Source: Oceanicola sp. (GTDB lineage Bacteria > Pseudomonadota > Alphaproteobacteria > Rhodobacterales > Rhodobacteraceae). From it: a stretch of 64,000 bases of DNA. The stretch is from NCBI GenBank assembly GCA_022447275.1, contig JAKVBK010000013.1:17318-81317 (forward strand), read 5' to 3'. The notes under the pieces are model-generated. The model saw only the letters and a program-made list of their open reading frames with translations. It was not told the DNA's origin and ran no database searches. This document shows, piece by piece, positions 19,314 through 27,083 of this stretch (within the stretch, counting starts at the first letter, position 1; each line of letters starts with the position of its first letter). The position numbers were made by a program, and so were the translations under genes.

Positions 19314-20157
19314 CCATCCCGTTCACGATCCCGGGCCCGCATTTCGGGCGCTTCATGTTCCGGGCAATCCGTTCATCCTGGCAAATGCGTGGGATGTGGG
19401 CAGCGCCCAGATGTTGGCGGCCCGCGGCGCACAGGCATTGGCCACCTCCTCGGCGGCTTTTGCCTTCACGATCGGGCGGCGCGACATGGGCGACCTGACC
19501 CGGGACCAACATCTGGCCCATGCCGAAACCATCGTCGCCGCCACGCCCCTGCCCGTTCAGGGGGATTTCGAAAACGGCTTCGGACCAGACCCGGAGACCT
19601 GCGCGGACACCGTGCGCCTGTCCGCAGAGATCGGTCTGGCAGGCATCTGCATTGAGGATACGGCCCTGCCAGACAGCACAGCCTATGCCTTTGATCATGC
19701 AGTCGAACGCATTCGCGCCGCCGCCGCCGCCGCGCGGGCGCTGCCGCGGGACTTCTTTCTTGTTGCACGCGCCGATGGGCTGTTGGCCGGGGGCTACGGC
19801 CAAGACGAAGCCCTGCGCCGGATCAAGGCCTTCGCAGAGGCCGGAGCCGATGGCGTCTATGCCCCTATGCCCGCCTCAAGTGCCGATTTGGCAGCGCTGA
19901 TCAAGGCGTCTGACAAACCGTTCAACGCCCTGGCCGCTGGGCGTTTCAGCAAGCTTACGCTGGCGCAATTTGCCAAGATGGGAGCGGCGCGCGTCTCGCT
20001 GGGATCGGCCCTCGCCCGGGTCACCCATAAGGCGATCGACGACGCGGCCAAAGCCATGCTTCAGGCAGGTGATTTTTCGATGTTGGCGCGCGGCATGTCG
20101 GGCGACACCGTGGACGATCTGCTGACAGCGGGCCGCAAGGGAGAGGTGACACCATGA
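19303..20157 (+). CDS. Isocitrate lyase / phosphoenolpyruvate mutase family protein
   Basis: A 284-residue member of the ICL/PEPM TIM-barrel superfamily. It shows 'NAWDVGSAQMLAARGAQALATSSAAFAF' (the NAWD opening), 'VQGDFENGFGPDPETCADTV' (D-x-E-x-GFG metal/substrate loop), 'GICIEDT', 'VARADG' and 'PMPAS'. The superfamily cleaves or forms C-C or C-P bonds next to an alpha-keto or hydroxy acid; members include methylisocitrate lyase, dimethylmalate lyase, oxaloacetase and PEP mutase. The active-site 'KxxC' motif of true isocitrate lyases is not apparent, so the reaction is unknown. Sits between the aminotransferase and an SDR in an overlapping operon. Confidence 0.85.
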   Translation: MPTDHPVHDPGPAFRALHVPGNPFILANAWDVGSAQMLAARGAQALATSSAAFAFTIGRRDMGDLTRDQHLAHAETIVAATPLPVQGDFENGFGPDPETCADTVRLSAEIGLAGICIEDTALPDSTAYAFDHAVERIRAAAAAARALPRDFFLVARADGLLAGGYGQDEALRRIKAFAEAGADGVYAPMPASSADLAALIKASDKPFNALAAGRFSKLTLAQFAKMGAARVSLGSALARVTHKAIDDAAKAMLQAGDFSMLARGMSGDTVDDLLTAGRKGEVTP

Positions 20158-20891
20158 TCTTGTCAGAGGCGAAAGTTGTTGTAACCGGAGGCTGCTCCGG
20201 CTTGGGCCGGGCAACAGTCGAGGGATTTGTTGCCGAGGGCGCACAGGTTACCGCGTTTGACCTGCAGGGCGATGCGCCCGCAGGCGCCGGGGTGCAGCAT
20301 GTGGACGTGCGCGACGAAACAGCCGTGGCCGCGGCACTGGATGCTGCCATTGCAGACATGGGCGGGCTGACTGCGGTGGTGAATTGCGCAGGCATCGCAA
20401 CTGGGGAAAAGGTGGTTGGCCGCGATGGACCGCACGCCTTGGATACGTTCCAGCGGACCATCGACATCAACCTTGTCGGCAGCTTTAACGTGGCGCGCTT
20501 GGCCGCTGCGCGCATGGCAGAGCAGGCCCCCGATGCGGGCGGCATGCGCGGCGTGATCGTGAACACCGCCTCGATTGCCGCTTTCGAGGGCCAGAAAGGA
20601 CAGGCCGCTTACGCCGCCTCAAAAGCCGGTATCGCAGGTCTGTCGCTGCCTATGGCCCGCGATCTTGCGCGGCAGGGCATCCGGGTCATGGCGATTGCAC
20701 CGGGCATTTTTCGTACACCCATGCTCGAAAGCCTCGGCCAGGAAATCATGGACGGTCTGGCCGCAGACGTGACCTTTCCCCAGCGCTTGGGCGATCCGGC
20801 AGAGTTTGCCGCCCTCGCCCGCTTTATCGTGTCCTGCGACTATCTCAATGGCACCGTGATCCGTATCGACGGCGCCCTGCGGATGCCCTGA
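20154..20891 (+). CDS. Short-chain dehydrogenase/reductase
   Basis: Classical SDR of 245 residues. The Rossmann motif is 'VVVTGGCSGLGRATVEGF' (TGxxxGxG), followed by 'VNCAGIA' and the catalytic 'NTASIAAFEGQKGQAAYAASKAGIAGL' with Ser and YxxxK. The pattern 'APGIFRTPMLESLGQEIMDGLAADVTFPQRLGDPAEFAALARF' strongly recalls the 3-hydroxyacyl-CoA dehydrogenase type 2 (HSD17B10) branch, which oxidises 3-hydroxyacyl-CoAs and 2-methyl-3-hydroxybutyryl-CoA. NAD preference is suggested by the acidic residue in 'TAFDLQG'. The ATG overlaps the stop of the previous gene (ATGA). Last gene of the operon. Confidence 0.88.
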   Translation: MILSEAKVVVTGGCSGLGRATVEGFVAEGAQVTAFDLQGDAPAGAGVQHVDVRDETAVAAALDAAIADMGGLTAVVNCAGIATGEKVVGRDGPHALDTFQRTIDINLVGSFNVARLAAARMAEQAPDAGGMRGVIVNTASIAAFEGQKGQAAYAASKAGIAGLSLPMARDLARQGIRVMAIAPGIFRTPMLESLGQEIMDGLAADVTFPQRLGDPAEFAALARFIVSCDYLNGTVIRIDGALRMP

Positions 20892-20913
20892 GCCGGGATA
20901 TTCCAGCGCCAGA

Positions 20914-20933
20914 GCCCGCGCCCGGGCGCGGGC
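20914..20933. repeat. 20-nt perfect palindrome between convergent genes
   Basis: GCCCGCGCCCGGGCGCGGGC is fully self-complementary. It lies between the stops of the SDR gene (plus) and the VPLPA-CTERM gene (minus), so it can form a hairpin in either transcript and may help terminate both. No T-run flanks it. Confidence 0.45.
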
Positions 20934-20937
20934 ACGC

Positions 20938-21675
20938 CTAGCTTTTCGATGTTCGGCGACGCCGCAAGGCAAACGCGCCCAAAGCACCAACAAGGGCCAG
21001 CCCAGCGGGGGGCAGCGGCACCACAGCGGTCGAGCCGTCATACACGTCGACCGGCTGTATCTGCAAAAACGGTGATGGGCTTTGCGGGTTTTGGATGAGC
21101 GGTGATTGCGCGATCGTGCGCACCTGCGCGGCAGTCAAGTCCGTTTCGCCGTTGAGCGTTGCATTCATCAAGCCACCAGAACTGTGTGGACCTATGCCAA
21201 GATTATGGGCGATCTCGTGGCCCAGCAGTTCGGCCCCATATGTCCCGCTGGCGAAATCAGACTGCACAAGGATGCGATTGCCATTGATTAGGGCGCATCC
21301 CACGATGCTCGGGTTATTTCCCCCACCATCGCATGCTGTGATCGAGTCAACGAACAACATGTAGATGCGGTCCGTAGCCGAAAACTGAACAAAAGGTTGC
21401 TGAAGTAAATACGCGACCTCGGTGCCCAAATCGTTGCCGTCGACGATCACGCTTGAGGAATCGACGGTGGTAAACCGCGGCCCGTCTAAACGCAGTGTGG
21501 GCAGAAAACGAATATCAATCGGTGCGATTGAATTTGGGGCATTGGGGTCAAAGGAGGCTTGGGAAAAGATGGCATCTAGCGCCACTTCGTTCGTGGTGAC
21601 TGTTGCAGCCTGCACCGTCAGACTGGCAGCGCACAGGGACAGCGTGACAATCGCACGCGTCAAAACGTTAAGCAT
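20938..21675 (-). CDS. VPLPA-CTERM sorted zinc metalloprotease-like protein
   Basis: A 245-residue exported protein. Residues 1-23 form a signal peptide ending at 'TVQAA'. Around residues 153-164 there is 'GHEIAHNLGIGPH', the zinc-binding HExxH with a third His, followed by a short 'GGLMN' segment that could be the Met-turn; the third His is one residue further than in the canonical HExxHxxGxxH. The C-terminus is a sorting tail: 'VVPLPPAGLALVGAL' then a hydrophobic helix and RRRR, the VPLPA-CTERM signal that exosortase-type enzymes process in Rhodobacterales. So it is probably a surface or extracellular-matrix protease. GAGGGGG sits 4 nt before the ATG. No exosortase gene is in the window. 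Confidence 0.8.
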   Translation of the reverse strand: MLNVLTRAIVTLSLCAASLTVQAATVTTNEVALDAIFSQASFDPNAPNSIAPIDIRFLPTLRLDGPRFTTVDSSSVIVDGNDLGTEVAYLLQQPFVQFSATDRIYMLFVDSITACDGGGNNPSIVGCALINGNRILVQSDFASGTYGAELLGHEIAHNLGIGPHSSGGLMNATLNGETDLTAAQVRTIAQSPLIQNPQSPSPFLQIQPVDVYDGSTAVVPLPPAGLALVGALGAFALRRRRTSKS

Positions 21676-21784
21676 AGTACCCCCTCGAAGTCAGGCCTAA
21701 ACCGAGAATCAAAAGCTGTCGCCTGCGATCGCTCGGTCGTCGCTACTTTCTCAAAGGGGCAAAAAAACGGCACAAGCGCGCCAA

Positions 21785-23659
21785 TTAGCCGGAAGCGGCC
21801 TCTGCTTTTTCTTCCAAGCTCAGCCACTCATCTTCCGCCCGGGCCAGCGCCTCGGCTCTTTGGGCCAGAGCCTCTGTTGCCTTGCGGAACTTGACGGGGG
21901 CAGATGAGAAGAGCTCGGGATCCGCGAGCAGGTCTTCAAGCTTGGCGATCTCGGCTTCAAGCCGGGCCATCTCATCGGGCAAAGCGTCGAGCCGGTGCTT
22001 CTCCGTAAAACTCAGGCCTTTGCTCTGGGGCTTTGCGGTGGCGGGCGCTGGGTCCTGCGCGGGTGCAGCAGAGGTGCCAGAGGCCGCTTTGGCGGGGGCC
22101 GATTTTCCGGATGGGGTGGCCGGCTTGGCCGCTTTCGCTTCGGTTTGAGCGGCCCCGCGCTGCGCCCTGTAGTCGCTCCAACCGCCCGCATATATGACAG
22201 CGCGCCCATCCCCTTCCATGGCCACGGTCGTGGTGGCGACCCGGTCGAGGAAATCCCGGTCGTGGCTGACCAGCAGCACCGTGCCGTCGAAATCAGCAAG
22301 AATTTCCTGCAGCAGATCAAGCGTTTCGATGTCGAGGTCATTCGTCGGTTCGTCCAGCACCAGAAGATTGGCGCTTTGCGCCATGATGCGGGCCAGCAGC
22401 AGCCGCGCCTTCTCGCCGCCCGACAGCGAGCGCACCGGCGCGCGGGCCTGCGCGTCACTGAACAGGAAATCCTTGAGGTAGCTCACAACATTGCGGGGCT
22501 GCCCCCGGACAAGCACCTGATCTGCCTTGCCCGAGATGCGCATTGCGGGATCACCGGTCAGACTTTCCCAAAGCGTGGCGTTGGGGTCCAGCTGGGCGCG
22601 TGTCTGATCAAACACCGCAATGTCGAGATTGGTGCCAAGGCGGAGATCCCCGCTGTCAGGGGCTTCTTGGCCCAGCAGCATCTTCAACACTGTTGTCTTG
22701 CCCACACCATTGGGCCCGACAAAGGCAATGCGTTCCCCCCGCTGCACACGCAGGGAAAAGTCCTTTACGATCGTCTTGTCGTCAAAGCGTTTGGCCAGCC
22801 CCCGCGCATCGATGACCAGCTTGCCCGAGGGCGTGGCGGCCTCCAGTTCCAACGCGGCCGTGCCTTGGCGGCGCACCTGTGCGGCACGATCGCTGCGCAG
22901 TTTCTGCAAGGCGCGCACCCGGCCCTGATTGCGTTTGCGCCGGGCTGAGATGCCCTCCACAGCCCAACGCGCCTCTGCTTTGATTTTGCGGTCAAGCTTG
23001 TGCCGGGCCTCGTCTTCCTCGGCCCACAGCTTGTCACGCCAGGCTTCAAAGCCGTCAAAACCCTGCTCTGCGCGGCGCACCTCGCCACGATCAATCCACA
23101 AGGTTGCCCGCGTCAGAGCCGACAGGAAGGCGCGATCGTGGGAGATCAGCACATAGCCGGCCCGTGTGGTGCGCAATTGCTCTTCGAGCCAGGCAATTGC
23201 TTCGATATCGAGGTGGTTGGTTGGCTCATCGAGCAGCATCAGTTCGGGCGCTTCGGCCATCAGCTTGGCAAGAGCGGCGCGTCGCCGCTCTCCCCCCGAG
23301 GCAGTGGCCGTGTCACGGGCGGGATCAAATTTCAGCCCTTCCGCCGCCATCTCCACGCGGTAGGCCTCCGAGGCCTCGAGCGCGCTGACCGCGTAGTCGC
23401 CCAAGGTTGCATATCCGCTGAGGTCAGGGTCCTGCTCCATGTAGCCAGTGGAGACGCCCGCTGGCAGCACGCGCGCGCCGCGGTCCGGCTCGACCAGCCC
23501 GGCAATCACTTTCATCAACGTGGATTTGCCAGATCCGTTGCGCCCCACCAGCGCGACCCGGTCTTGCTCATGCACGACGAGCGACAGGTTATCGAAAACA
23601 GGATCACCGCCGAAGGTCAGCGAGATGTCGGAAAGCTGGAGAAGGGGTGCACGCGCCAT
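21785..23659 (-). CDS. ABC-F family ATP-binding protein (Uup-like)
   Basis: Soluble twin ABC ATPase without membrane domains, 624 residues. First cassette: Walker A 'VGRNGSGKSTLMKV', signature 'SGGERRRAALAKLMAE', Walker B 'LMLLDEPTNHLD'. Second cassette: 'VGPNGVGKTTVLKM', 'LSGGEKARLLLARIM', 'LLVLDEPTNDLD'. The linker between them (around 'RRKRNQGRVRALQKLRSDR') is the helical arm that enters the ribosome E/P site. The C-terminal part is a low-complexity Ala/Pro/Lys stretch followed by a coiled coil ('LPDEMARLEAEIAKLEDLLAD'), as in Uup. ABC-F proteins modulate the ribosome or DNA transposition; which applies here is unknown. Confidence 0.92.
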   Translation of the reverse strand: MARAPLLQLSDISLTFGGDPVFDNLSLVVHEQDRVALVGRNGSGKSTLMKVIAGLVEPDRGARVLPAGVSTGYMEQDPDLSGYATLGDYAVSALEASEAYRVEMAAEGLKFDPARDTATASGGERRRAALAKLMAEAPELMLLDEPTNHLDIEAIAWLEEQLRTTRAGYVLISHDRAFLSALTRATLWIDRGEVRRAEQGFDGFEAWRDKLWAEEDEARHKLDRKIKAEARWAVEGISARRKRNQGRVRALQKLRSDRAAQVRRQGTAALELEAATPSGKLVIDARGLAKRFDDKTIVKDFSLRVQRGERIAFVGPNGVGKTTVLKMLLGQEAPDSGDLRLGTNLDIAVFDQTRAQLDPNATLWESLTGDPAMRISGKADQVLVRGQPRNVVSYLKDFLFSDAQARAPVRSLSGGEKARLLLARIMAQSANLLVLDEPTNDLDIETLDLLQEILADFDGTVLLVSHDRDFLDRVATTTVAMEGDGRAVIYAGGWSDYRAQRGAAQTEAKAAKPATPSGKSAPAKAASGTSAAPAQDPAPATAKPQSKGLSFTEKHRLDALPDEMARLEAEIAKLEDLLADPELFSSAPVKFRKATEALAQRAEALARAEDEWLSLEEKAEAASG

Positions 23660-23776
23660 GCCCGCCAGCTATGGCGCGCAGGCGCCCGGGTCAAGCCACT
23701 TGCGGCGGGCGCGCACAGTGCGATGCGGGGCTTGCGGCAGTGGCACCGCGTGAAAATCTGCGGAATGAGCCCGGCC

Positions 23777-24526
23777 CTACCCCACAGCTGCGCGCAGGAG
23801 CCGTTTGCGGGCAGCGGGGATCGCGGCGATCTCGAGCCCGGTAAAGACGTGCAGCGTGTCGAGGTCCCGGTCGACCACCGCATGATCGCTAACCCAGCCC
23901 CCCATCTTGAGATAGGTGCGCAACAAGGGCGGCATCGCGGCCATCGCCCTGCGCCGATCCGGCCTGTGCCCACTGCCAAGGCACAACGTGTTCGGGGCTT
24001 TGATCCGGGGCCGCCAGCGTTGCGGCGCGATGTGACGGGCCGAAAGCAGCGCGAAGGCGTCAGCATGGGCTGTGGCCTCAGTTCCGTTGAAGGACGAGCA
24101 CCCAAACAGCATCTCGACCCCGTCCCGATCAACCCGGCGGGTGAGGTCTGCCCAGGCAACCCGCAGGATATCAGGATCCTGCGCATCGGGATGGATGCAA
24201 AAGCGGCCAAGCTCAATCATCGGACCACCGAAGGCTGACAGAGCAGACAGATCGTAAAATTGCGCGGCGTAGCTGCGCGCGATGTCGTGCCCGTCCGACA
24301 GGGGCAGAATTCGGAAACAGCAGACCAGCGCACTCTGGCCCGCAGCTGCCCGCTGCCGATCTTCAATCATGATATGGGTACAAAGAGCATCAAAAGCATC
24401 CGAGTCGTCATGACCTACCGCACCTCGAAAGCACAGTGCGCGCAGCGCCAGAACCGCCTCGAGATCCGCAGGGGATGCGGCCTCTCTGGCGTGGTACCGG
24501 CTTGTTGCCTCACGCGGCGCTGTCAT
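23777..24526 (-). CDS. olsB: L-ornithine N-alpha-acyltransferase OlsB (GNAT, ornithine lipid synthesis)
   Basis: Acylates ornithine from 3-hydroxyacyl-ACP to make lyso-ornithine lipid, a phosphorus-free membrane lipid. The 249-residue protein matches the hemolysin-like/OlsB family: 'VLALRALCFRGA', 'DDSDAFDALCTHIMIED', 'SALVCCFRILPL', 'MIELGRFCIHPD' and 'MLFGCSSFNGTEATAHADAFALL'. The ribosome-binding site AGGAG lies 6 nt before the ATG. olsA, the second enzyme of the pathway, is not adjacent here; in Rhodobacterales it is often elsewhere. Divergent from msrB. Confidence 0.85.
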   Translation of the reverse strand: MTAPREATSRYHAREAASPADLEAVLALRALCFRGAVGHDDSDAFDALCTHIMIEDRQRAAAGQSALVCCFRILPLSDGHDIARSYAAQFYDLSALSAFGGPMIELGRFCIHPDAQDPDILRVAWADLTRRVDRDGVEMLFGCSSFNGTEATAHADAFALLSARHIAPQRWRPRIKAPNTLCLGSGHRPDRRRAMAAMPPLLRTYLKMGGWVSDHAVVDRDLDTLHVFTGLEIAAIPAARKRLLRAAVG

Positions 24527-24651
24527 CGGCTCTCCTGTCCGTGAAAGGGGCTTGGCACGCCGTGCCCCACGCTTAAATATGATCCGAAGATCGTTTCTTG
24601 GGCCAGCCTATCATGCCATGCGCCCGCACGGAACGACAGGACAGGAGGAAG

Positions 24652-25062
24652 ATGCCAGCCATGGAAAAAGTCACGAAATCCGACGCAGAGTGGCGCGCCC
24701 AGCTTAGCGATCTTGCCTATAAGGTGACCCGCAAGCACGGCACAGAACGCGCCTTCACCCATGACAATTTCCCCAAAGAACCCGGTGTTTTCAAATGTGT
24801 ATGCTGCGGTGCCGATGTATTTGATCAGGCTCATAAGTTCGACAGCGGCACGGGTTGGCCCAGTTTCTGGCAACCGGTGGACAGCGTGAAATCCGATATC
24901 GTAGGGGAACGCGTTGATCGGTCTTGGTTCATGACACGCACCGAGGTGCATTGTGCGCAATGCGATGCCCATCTTGGCCACGTGTTTCCCGACGGGCCCG
25001 CGCCCACCGGGCTGCGCTACTGCATCAACGGCGTGGCGCTGGACTTTGAACCAAGCGACTGA
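24652..25062 (+). CDS. msrB: Peptide-methionine (R)-S-oxide reductase MsrB
   Basis: Reduces the R-epimer of methionine sulfoxide in proteins. It has two structural zinc pairs, '[11 protein letters not shown]' and '[17 protein letters not shown]', plus '[14 protein letters not shown]' and the C-terminal catalytic Cys in '[12 protein letters not shown]' (RxCxN). About 136 residues, the normal size for the single-domain form. Two ATGs follow AGGAGG (24643-24648): 24652 with a short 3-nt spacer and 24661 with a 12-nt spacer; either could be used. Confidence 0.95.
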   Translation: MPAMEKVTKSDAEWRAQLSDLAYKVTRKHGTERAFTHDNFPKEPGVFKCVCCGADVFDQAHKFDSGTGWPSFWQPVDSVKSDIVGERVDRSWFMTRTEVHCAQCDAHLGHVFPDGPAPTGLRYCINGVALDFEPSD

Positions 25063-25111
25063 ACCCAGCAGCGAGGGCGCGCAAAGCTGCACGGATCATA
25101 CGACAAAAGAG

Positions 25112-25140
25112 GCCCGCAGCGCAGATATGCAGCTGCGGGC
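25112..25140. terminator. Bidirectional rho-independent terminator between msrB and omlA
   Basis: Perfect 9-bp stem GCCCGCAGC / GCTGCGGGC around an 11-nt loop. T-rich tracts follow on both strands (ATTTCTTTG on plus, CTCTTTTG on minus). The genes on either side converge, so it can stop both transcripts. Confidence 0.8.
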
Positions 25141-25150
25141 ATTTCTTTGA

Positions 25151-25630
25151 TTATTCAACCGGAAGAGCAATCCGGCCAATGTTGCCGAACAGCTGGCGGA
25201 TCAGGCTGAGGCCGTCCACATTGCTGTCGGTCACCCGGCGACTGAGGGCAACCACGTTGCCATCCTCAAGCCCATAGCGCTCTACGTTGCTGACCACGCC
25301 GGAATCATCGAATGAAATCGCCACGATCTCGCGGGAGCTGACCGTCGGGGCGCGTGCGCCAACGGTGCGTTTGGTCTGAGCGATGTAGTAAAAGCCGCTC
25401 TCGTTCAGAACGCCCGACGAGGTCGGCGAGCCGATCACCTCCGCCACCGTTTCGCGGGTGTCCACGCCAACGATCACGTCGGCCAGTTGTTCATCCGTAG
25501 GCACATAGCCGTGTCGGGTCTCAAGTGGGCTGCAGGCGGCGAGGCTTGCGCCCAACAGCAATGCCGCGCCCAAAGACCGTATCCGCGTTGATCCAGCCCA
25601 TATTCCGGTGCTCTTGCCTGCTGTCGCCAT
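25151..25630 (-). CDS. bamE: Outer membrane lipoprotein OmlA/BamE family (SmpA_OmlA domain)
   Basis: Lipoprotein component of the BAM complex that inserts beta-barrel proteins. The signal sequence ends in the lipobox 'LGASLAACSP' with Cys acylation. The mature part has the SmpA/OmlA pattern 'VGVDTRETVAEVIGSPTSSGVLNESGFYYI' and 'REIVAISFDDSGVVSNVERYGLEDG'. 159 residues. AGAGGG is close before the ATG. Divergent from the DUF177 gene. The match to E. coli BamE is only through the domain, so some databases name it omlA. Confidence 0.87.
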   Translation of the reverse strand: MATAGKSTGIWAGSTRIRSLGAALLLGASLAACSPLETRHGYVPTDEQLADVIVGVDTRETVAEVIGSPTSSGVLNESGFYYIAQTKRTVGARAPTVSSREIVAISFDDSGVVSNVERYGLEDGNVVALSRRVTDSNVDGLSLIRQLFGNIGRIALPVE

Positions 25631-25715
25631 GCTGCCCTCTTGTCTCCAGCGCGCTCCATCGCCTAAATCCCCCTACACCACGCAGATGCACATGTTCAAG
25701 AAAGGAAGCCGGCAC

Positions 25716-26318
25716 ATGCCTCCCGCAGATCATGGCACACCGCCCCAAAGCAGCCCGTCCGGCCCCAAGGCAAACGCCGATTCCCTGCGTCTTTCGAGCT
25801 TGCCGCGCAATGCGCCGCGCAGCTTTGATTTGCGCCCCGATGACACAGCCCGCGGGCAACTGGCCCGCGAGTTGGGCCTCGATGGCCTGCGAAAATTGCG
25901 GTTTCACGGCACTCTGACACCGCTGGCCGGCAAAGACTGGGCATTGAAGGCCAAGCTGGGGGCAACGCTGGTGCAGCCCTGTATCGTGACGGGTGCGCCT
26001 GTCACCACACGCGTGGATGTGACAGTCAGCCGGGCCTACCAAAAAGATTTCGTGATGCCGTCAGAGGCCGAAGCTGAAATGCCAGAGGACGACAGTGTTG
26101 AGGCACTGCCCGAGACGCTCGATCTTGAGACGGTCATGACAGAGGCGCTTGCACTGAACGTTCCAGACTATCCGCGCTCACAGGGCGCTGAGCTTGGCAG
26201 CCTGACGGCCACACCTCCGGGCGCAGAGCCTTTGCGGGACGAAGATACCAAGCCATTTGCGGGCCTGTCGGCGCTCAAAGCCAAGCTGGATGAACCGGGC
26301 GGCGAATCCTCACAATAA
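25716..26318 (+). CDS. DUF177 (YceD-like) protein
   Basis: A 200-residue protein of the YceD/DUF177 family, which is linked to 23S rRNA metabolism and nearly always encoded upstream of rpmF, as here. The alphaproteobacterial signature is visible as 'FDLRPDDTARGQLARELGLDGLRKLRFHGTL' and 'GATLVQPCIVTGAPVTTRVDVTVSRAYQ', with the conserved Cys, and the acidic 'LDLETVMTEALALNVPDYPRSQGAEL'. Start ATG 25716 follows AAGGAAG; a longer form from 25686 is possible. The 371 bp to rpmF is longer than in most enterobacteria. Confidence 0.85.
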   Translation: MPPADHGTPPQSSPSGPKANADSLRLSSLPRNAPRSFDLRPDDTARGQLARELGLDGLRKLRFHGTLTPLAGKDWALKAKLGATLVQPCIVTGAPVTTRVDVTVSRAYQKDFVMPSEAEAEMPEDDSVEALPETLDLETVMTEALALNVPDYPRSQGAELGSLTATPPGAEPLRDEDTKPFAGLSALKAKLDEPGGESSQ

Positions 26319-26580
26319 AAGCCGCTCGGTACTTTGAATGGCTCAAAGGGGCGCTAAGGGGCCTAAACAGGCGGCGGCAGGCTCTTTGATGCCCTCCTTA
26401 CGGTGGGTGAGTCGCCCCGCCTGGTCAGTTTTGTCGCATCAAAGCCCCCCAGACACCGGCAATGCTGCATTCTGCGCTTGCATCAAGACATTAAAACGCT
26501 ATTTTTCGCGCTCCGCCGCACAGCAGTGGTTGCACCGGGCGCAGACCCGGCGTAAACGGCGCGAACGCCTTACCCATTCG

Positions 26581-26670
26581 GCCGTGCGATTCACGGCGAA
26601 ACAGGCAAACCGAAACACTGGACGCCCCCAGCGGCGTCTCCGATGAAACGCCCGGAGGCAACAGCCTCCG
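26581..26670 (+). promoter_or_regulatory. Three consecutive small perfect hairpins in the rpmF leader
   Basis: In the 371-bp gap before rpmF (26319-26689) I see no supported gene. Its 3' end holds three perfect inverted repeats: GCCGTG/CACGGC (26581-26597), GACGCC/GGCGTC (26621-26638) and CGGAGGC-AACA-GCCTCCG (26653-26670). The last ends 19 nt before the rpmF ATG. They would fold in the 5' leader and could affect translation of L32. The grouping is an observation; function is inference. Confidence 0.4.
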
Positions 26671-26689
26671 CCAGACCCGAGGTTGAGAC

Positions 26690-26896
26690 ATGGCTGTCCC
26701 CCAGAATAAGGTCACCAAGTCGCGCCGTAACATGCGTCGCGCACATGACGCTCTCGTTGCAGACAATCCGGCAGAATGCCCGAACTGCGGCGAACTCAAG
26801 CGCCCGCACCACGTCTGCGGCGCCTGCGGCTACTACGCAGATCGCGAAGTGATCGCAGCGGTTGACGAAGTCGACCTCGACGACGACGCAGCCTGA
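26690..26896 (+). CDS. rpmF: 50S ribosomal protein L32
   Basis: Small zinc-binding 50S protein of 68 residues. The basic N-terminus '[22 protein letters not shown]' is followed by the zinc site '[20 protein letters not shown]' (two CxxC pairs), so this is the zinc-containing form. The acidic C-terminus 'EVDLDDDAA' is typical of alphaproteobacteria. Located between DUF177 and plsX, the conserved ribosome/lipid junction. Confidence 0.97.
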   Translation: MAVPQNKVTKSRRNMRRAHDALVADNPAECPNCGELKRPHHVCGACGYYADREVIAAVDEVDLDDDAA

Positions 26897-26980
26897 TTGG
26901 AGCGTCTGCCCGCACCATGAACCCCCGCACCGAGACACTCGTCGGCGGGGCCTTATGGGCCCGGGTACTATCCTATGCAC

Positions 26981-27014
26981 ACGGGTGCGCCCTGATCGGG
27001 CGCGCCCGTCTTTT
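26981..27014 (+). terminator. Rho-independent terminator between rpmF and plsX
   Basis: A 12-bp stem ACGGGTGCGCCC / GGGCGCGCCCGT with one U-G wobble, loop TGATC, then CTTTTCG. Another weaker hairpin lies at 26923-26950. It would separate rpmF mRNA from plsX-fabH, at least partly. Confidence 0.75.
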
Positions 27015-27083
27015 CGTGTTTGGGCCTCTTTGCAATAGCCCCTTGACGCGCAGCCCTGCCTCCGCGCGAATGGGGACATGGCT

